From the NCBI GenBank assembly GCA_963727465.1, contig CAVSGL010000010.1, positions 1-33,734 on the forward strand: a stretch of 33,734 nt of DNA. The letters are read 5' to 3'. A program made the translations under genes and the position numbers. This stretch comes from VRUE01 sp963727465 (GTDB lineage: Bacteria; Actinomycetota; Thermoleophilia; Solirubrobacterales; 70-9). Below are positions 30,601 to 33,734 of the stretch, one piece after another (the stretch's first letter is position 1; each line of letters opens with the position of its first letter). The notes below the pieces were generated by a model. That model was not told the origin of the DNA and made no database searches. It saw nothing but the letters and a program-made list of their open reading frames with translations.

Positions 30601-32822
30601 TCGGTTCCTTCTTCTTCTTTGCTCACCGTATAGGTGACCGTCGCTTCTTTCTTCTTGCCGCGTTCGTCGCGCGCGCGAACGGTGAACGTGAACGAACCGG
30701 GCACTTCGGTGCCGAGCGGAGCCCCCGGGGGAACTTCAGCCCCCGGGTGAGCCGAGCCAATGCATTCCACCACCTTTTCCCCATCGGGGTCCGGGCATTC
30801 GTACTGCGCGAAGACGCGTTGGTTGAGAGCGTATTCGCTGCCTTCGTCCGGAATCGAGAACCTGATTTCCGGCGGGCGATTCTTGGTGTCCTTGGGGGCT
30901 TCCACCGTGTAGGTGACTTTCCGCCTCCGTCCGAGGCCGTGGTTATCGGTCGCAGTGACGACGAGCGCGTGGGGGCCTGCATCCATCGGCAGTTCGCCGC
31001 CGGGCGGGACCGCGACGCCGTCAACGACTCCTTTGCACGTCTTGAGCTCGGCGCCCTCGGCGGCCACGCAGGTGAAGGCGGCGGTGATCGGGCCGTCTCC
31101 CTCCACAAAGGTTTCTTCGCGGGCGGGGCGCTGAATCAGGATTTCAGGCGGCCTCCCGGCCGGCGGCTTGGGCGGTTGCGCGGTCACCGGGCCGACGGTC
31201 GAGACGGTGGGGGATTCGGTGGAACCGGTGCTGTCGGTTGGCCTTACGGTGGTGGTCGTCGTGTGGCCGGTCGACCCGGTTCCACTGCCGGTCGGGACCT
31301 TGGTGCCGGTCTTCTCGCCGCCGTTGCTCAGCGCCAGGGCGGCCAGCACTCCGGCCACACCGGCCAGCGCCGCCAGCGCGATCGCCATCTTCGGAAACCG
31401 CGGGCCGCCTCCGCCGTTGCCGCTCCCGTTGCGGCCTCCCCCTCCACCGCCGCCGATCTGGTCGAGGTTGTGCCGGGTGAGCTCCGCCCCCTTTGCGTCG
31501 CCGAGGCTTTCGCGGATCTGGAGCGCCTGGGTGAGCTCCGTCGCCGCGGCGGAACGCTGGCCGAGGCAGAGCGACTGACTGCCCATCTGGTGGAGGACGA
31601 AGCCGCGTGCGGCCTGATCGTCGATTGCGTGCGCCGCCCGCAGGCCCGACTTGAGCACCCTGTGGGCACTCGCCCAAGCGGCCGCGACGGTCAGGCCAGC
31701 CTCGGCTGCAAGGGACAGGTCTAGGGTCTCTCTCCAGCGCCTGCCGGCCACCGCGAAGTCGAGCACGGCCTCGATGCCCTCCGCTTCGTCGGCGAGCTGA
31801 GACGGCGAGGCCTTCCGACTCCAGCCCGTCATGTGCGCGAGCAGATCCCCCGCCGGCGGCACGGCTCCGGAGAACGGGCGCGCGATCCGGTAGCGCGGGC
31901 TCGCCGCCTTCACCCAGCCGCGCCGCTGCATCGCCTTCAGCAGCGGCGACGCATCCGCGATGCCCGCAACGGCCTCGATGTGCTCGGTGCCGAGCGCCGC
32001 CCCGTCGAGCGCCGAGAGGATCGCCAACACCCGCCTTTCGGCCTCGTCCGGATCGGCGAGGGATTCGCGCCCTTCGGCGACGGAGGCCGCCATTTCGATC
32101 ACCGCTTGCGGATTTCCGCCGGCCTGCGCGACCGCGGATTCTGCCTGGTTGCGCTCCTCTGACTCGAGCTGGCGCCCCAACTCGCGCTCGAACAGCTTCA
32201 GGGCGGCTGCCGCATCCAGCCCCCCCAGCTCTCCTGCGGTACCGCGCGCCCAGAGCGTCCGCGCCTCCGAGGCGAGCACGACCACGCATCGGGGAACGCC
32301 TTCGAGCAGCGTGTCCAGATCGTCGCGATCGAGCTCGCAGTCGTCGAGCAGCAGCAGCGCCTCGCGGTCGGCGAGGAAGTCACCGACTTCGGCGGGAGCC
32401 GGGACGAACGGGGTGTCGCATTCCCAGAACGCCGCGTACAGCTTCGCCTGGATTTCATCGAGAGCCCGGCGGCGCACCGCCTGGAAGACGACGCCCTCCG
32501 CCGCCGGCGCGCGCTTTCCCGCAGCGGCCTTGAGCAGGGCGGTCTTGCCGGTCCCGCTGGGGGCGAAGAACTGCACGGGCGCCCCGGCGTCCGCTTCGGC
32601 GACCAGTCGCAGCTCGCCTTCGCGGCCAAAGAGCTCGGTCTCCTCGGGCAATCGCGAAACCGGCAGCCGCCGCAGCCGCGGGACCGGGCGCTCGCCGACC
32701 TGCAACACCGTCACCTGCGTTCCCTCGGGGGTCTGAATCGTGTTGTGGTCGCCGATGACCAGCTGGCTACCGTGGACATCCCCGATCTCGACCCCGACAC
32801 GGGGAGCGGCGCGGTCACCCAT
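30597..32822 (-). CDS. STAND/NB-ARC-like NTPase with TPR, one TM helix and two Ig-like ectodomains
   Basis: Numbered from the ATG at 32822 (741 residues; a TTG six codons upstream is the alternative). Residues 8-31 hold the motif 'VEIGDVHGSQLVIGDHN'. An NTPase follows (about 61-255) with Walker A PSGTGKT (88-94), Walker B 'LLLLDDCE' (156-163) and an NB-ARC-like 'GGNPQAV' (235-241). Next come a winged-helix-like region (about 260-320), TPR-like helices (about 350-455, 'TELTQALQIRESLGDAKGAE'), a glycine linker, one transmembrane helix (479-499), a Thr/Ser/Pro stalk and two Ig-like domains (about 557-641 and 648-734), each with two cysteines. The sensor would thus face outside, with NTPase and motif inside. 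It is the first gene of a two-gene operon. Confidence 0.88.
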   Translation of the reverse strand: MGDRAAPRVGVEIGDVHGSQLVIGDHNTIQTPEGTQVTVLQVGERPVPRLRRLPVSRLPEETELFGREGELRLVAEADAGAPVQFFAPSGTGKTALLKAAAGKRAPAAEGVVFQAVRRRALDEIQAKLYAAFWECDTPFVPAPAEVGDFLADREALLLLDDCELDRDDLDTLLEGVPRCVVVLASEARTLWARGTAGELGGLDAAAALKLFERELGRQLESEERNQAESAVAQAGGNPQAVIEMAASVAEGRESLADPDEAERRVLAILSALDGAALGTEHIEAVAGIADASPLLKAMQRRGWVKAASPRYRIARPFSGAVPPAGDLLAHMTGWSRKASPSQLADEAEGIEAVLDFAVAGRRWRETLDLSLAAEAGLTVAAAWASAHRVLKSGLRAAHAIDDQAARGFVLHQMGSQSLCLGQRSAAATELTQALQIRESLGDAKGAELTRHNLDQIGGGGGGGRNGSGNGGGGPRFPKMAIALAALAGVAGVLAALALSNGGEKTGTKVPTGSGTGSTGHTTTTTVRPTDSTGSTESPTVSTVGPVTAQPPKPPAGRPPEILIQRPAREETFVEGDGPITAAFTCVAAEGAELKTCKGVVDGVAVPPGGELPMDAGPHALVVTATDNHGLGRRRKVTYTVEAPKDTKNRPPEIRFSIPDEGSEYALNQRVFAQYECPDPDGEKVVECIGSAHPGAEVPPGAPLGTEVPGSFTFTVRARDERGKKKEATVTYTVSKEEEGTE

Positions 32823-32905
32823 CGGAACCACCCCGGCCAAGCCACAGACTGTTCTGCGTACCGTTTTGTTTAGACGTAATCATTCCAAAAGAGGAATCTT
32901 GTCTA
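32823..32905 (-). promoter_or_regulatory. AT-rich upstream region of the NTPase operon
   Basis: The 83 bases before the NTPase ATG are clearly richer in A/T than the surroundings and contain a small inverted repeat, ATTCC-AAAAGA-GGAAT (32883-32898 approximately). GGGGTGG seven bases before the ATG may be the ribosome site. I see no convincing -10/-35 pair, but this is the only room for the operon promoter. Confidence 0.4.
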
Positions 32906-33150
32906 TCAGTGACGGTACACCCTTTCCGCCCACGAGGTCACGAGCAGCTCGTGCCCGTCTGGGTAGACGATCACGACTGGATCGCCCTCGAACAGCGCAC
33001 GCGTGGCCATCTCGCCCTGATGGGGATTGTCGGCAGAGATGAAGTGCGCCGGTCCGGATAGCGAACAGCGAGAGCTTCGTCCTCGATGCCGGCGAGGACT
33101 CTCTCAGTCGCGGGATCGATATTGGCGTCGTGGTTCATGACGTCCGCCAT
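32906..33150 (-). pseudogene. Small frameshifted gene, unknown
   Basis: From ATG 33150 the frame reads 'MADVMNHDANIDPATERVLAGIEDEALAVRYP'. Near 33070 a -1 shift leads to 'SGPAHFISADNPHQGEMATRALFEGD' and 'VVIVYPDGHELLVTSWAERVYRH', ending at TGA 32906-32908. Both halves have protein-like composition and neither continues in its own frame, so I read one damaged gene of about 80 residues. Family not recognised; it could also be two overlapping small genes or chance. Confidence 0.35.
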
Positions 33151-33334
33151 TGCCTCACGATCGCCGGAGCATCCGGCCTGCCCCTCAGGGCAACGACGAC
33201 TTGTGCCACTCAGTACGGTCGGCGTCGTCAAGCGCCATCGACAGGAAGGAGCGGGCCAGAGTCCTCAGTACGGTCTGTGCTCCAGGCGGAGCGGAGAGGC
33301 GCGGGACGGTCTACCGCCGGCTGCGCTGATGGTC
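33151..33334. other. Stretch without a supported gene
   Basis: No convincing gene. A minus-strand frame ending at TGA 33185-33187 reads 'LARSFLSMALDDADRTEWHKSSLP', protein-like but without a clear start or family; it may be a gene fragment. The 12-base direct repeat is listed separately. Confidence 0.3.
33209..33275 (+). repeat. 12-bp direct repeat, two copies
   Basis: CTCAGTACGGTC occurs at 33209-33220 and 33264-33275, a period of 55 bases. It may mark an old duplication or a recombination scar in this fragmentary region. Confidence 0.5.
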
Positions 33335-33646
33335 TCAACATGGGCGATGCCCAGCCACCTGTGCCAACTGCGCAGCCGCGTGAGCCTCGTCTGCGATCCG
33401 GTCGACGACCGTCTCGATCAGTGCGGTCGCCGCGCGGCAGGCCTCCTCCCCGACCGCTTCCACGTCTCGACACGCGCTCGTGGTCAACAGCTCGCGGATC
33501 GCTTCGGCCTTGTCCTCCCCCGGAAGCGCATCCGCCGGCAGGCCCATCAGCGTCGTCAGCACGAAGTCAACCGCGACGACGGCGCCCATCAGCTCCTCGA
33601 TCAGCTCCTGCGAGGCGGCGCGGACTCCTGACTCGGGCACGGTCAC
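33335..33646 (-). CDS. Hypothetical helical protein
   Basis: A 103-residue frame with balanced composition and strong helical character: 'SQELIEELMGAVVAVDFVLTTLMG', 'DKAEAIRELLTTSACRDVEAVGEEACRAATALIETVVDRIADEA' (quoted in part). No recognised domain; no signal peptide. The GTG start at 33646 follows the stop of an upstream frame by six bases, suggesting an operon entering from the right. It is followed by the fragmentary stretch before the NTPase operon. The reverse frame is also open, so coding status is only moderately supported. Confidence 0.5.
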   Translation of the reverse strand: MTVPESGVRAASQELIEELMGAVVAVDFVLTTLMGLPADALPGEDKAEAIRELLTTSACRDVEAVGEEACRAATALIETVVDRIADEAHAAAQLAQVAGHRPC

Positions 33647-33652
33647 GACAGG

Positions 33653-33734
33653 TCAAGGTCCCAGCGGAACGATCTCTCCCCCCACCTGCGCGAACATTCC
33701 TGCTCTTTGCGAGGTTTGCTCACCGGACCCTGCG
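33653..33734 (-). CDS. C-terminal end of an upstream gene (partial)
   Basis: A minus-strand frame is open from the right window edge and ends at TGA 33653-33655, giving a tail 'QRAGMFAQVGGEIVPLGP'. Close spacing to the next frame makes it plausible, but 27 codons are too few to name it. Confidence 0.3.
   Translation of the reverse strand, partial: AGSGEQTSQRAGMFAQVGGEIVPLGP

Noticed and set aside
1..33734. CRISPR arrays, tRNA and rRNA genes, prophage modules
   Set aside because: Read through intergenic gaps on both strands: no regularly spaced repeats, cloverleaf-like segments or phage structural genes were seen. A covariance-model scan would settle small RNAs.

Overview
The window looks like a chromosomal segment of a high-GC (by eye about 70 %) actinobacterium. 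The protein flavour (GTG starts, the secreted family at 24.7 kb, Ig-like surface modules) and the gene order suggest the class Thermoleophilia, order Solirubrobacterales. This placement is inference. No rRNA, tRNA, CRISPR array or prophage is visible.

Left part (1-15.7 kb): a housekeeping block read mostly on the minus strand, in transcription order rpiR-type regulator, pdxS, pdxT, [broken M29 aminopeptidase + ISAzo13-type transposase remnant], yebC, ruvC, ruvA, ruvB, a zinc-ribbon/PAS protein, a fused secDF, a small membrane protein, recJ and rel. This matches the classic actinobacterial pdxS-pdxT-yebC-ruvCAB-secDF-rel order, but yajC and apt are not at their usual places. The 3' end of a lipid kinase gene enters from the left and converges on rel. 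recJ is interrupted: its C-terminal domain lies in the -1 frame after a run of seven C and a 15-bp-arm palindrome.

Middle part (15.7-20.4 kb): four plus-strand genes for small membrane or zinc-binding proteins, overlapping or abutting, then a patch of decayed genes. This patch holds a HAD phosphatase lacking motif IV, a DUF222/HNH (13E12-type) protein lacking its HNH core but keeping a LexA-box promoter, and a YjbQ-family gene with internal deletions and a frameshift. One intact SnoaL-like gene sits among them.

Right-middle part (20.4-30.1 kb): a membrane Ser/Thr kinase behind a family 2 glycosyltransferase, a sulfide:quinone-reductase-like flavoprotein, a frameshifted secreted protein, an APC permease, a degenerate GGDEF/HD-GYP protein, a lipoprotein made of 11-residue repeats, a PhzF-like protein and a methyltransferase behind a long inverted repeat.

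Right end (30.1-33.7 kb): the most interesting locus. Two overlapping minus-strand genes encode (i) a STAND/NB-ARC-like NTPase with winged-helix and TPR-like regions, one transmembrane helix and two extracellular Ig-like domains, and (ii) a 140-residue helical protein. Both begin with the same short motif, IGxVxxSQxxxGDxN, which resembles RHIM-type amyloid signalling motifs. I read this as a candidate NLR-like sensor/effector pair joined by homotypic motif contact. The last 0.9 kb upstream is AT-richer and holds fragments and small uncertain genes.
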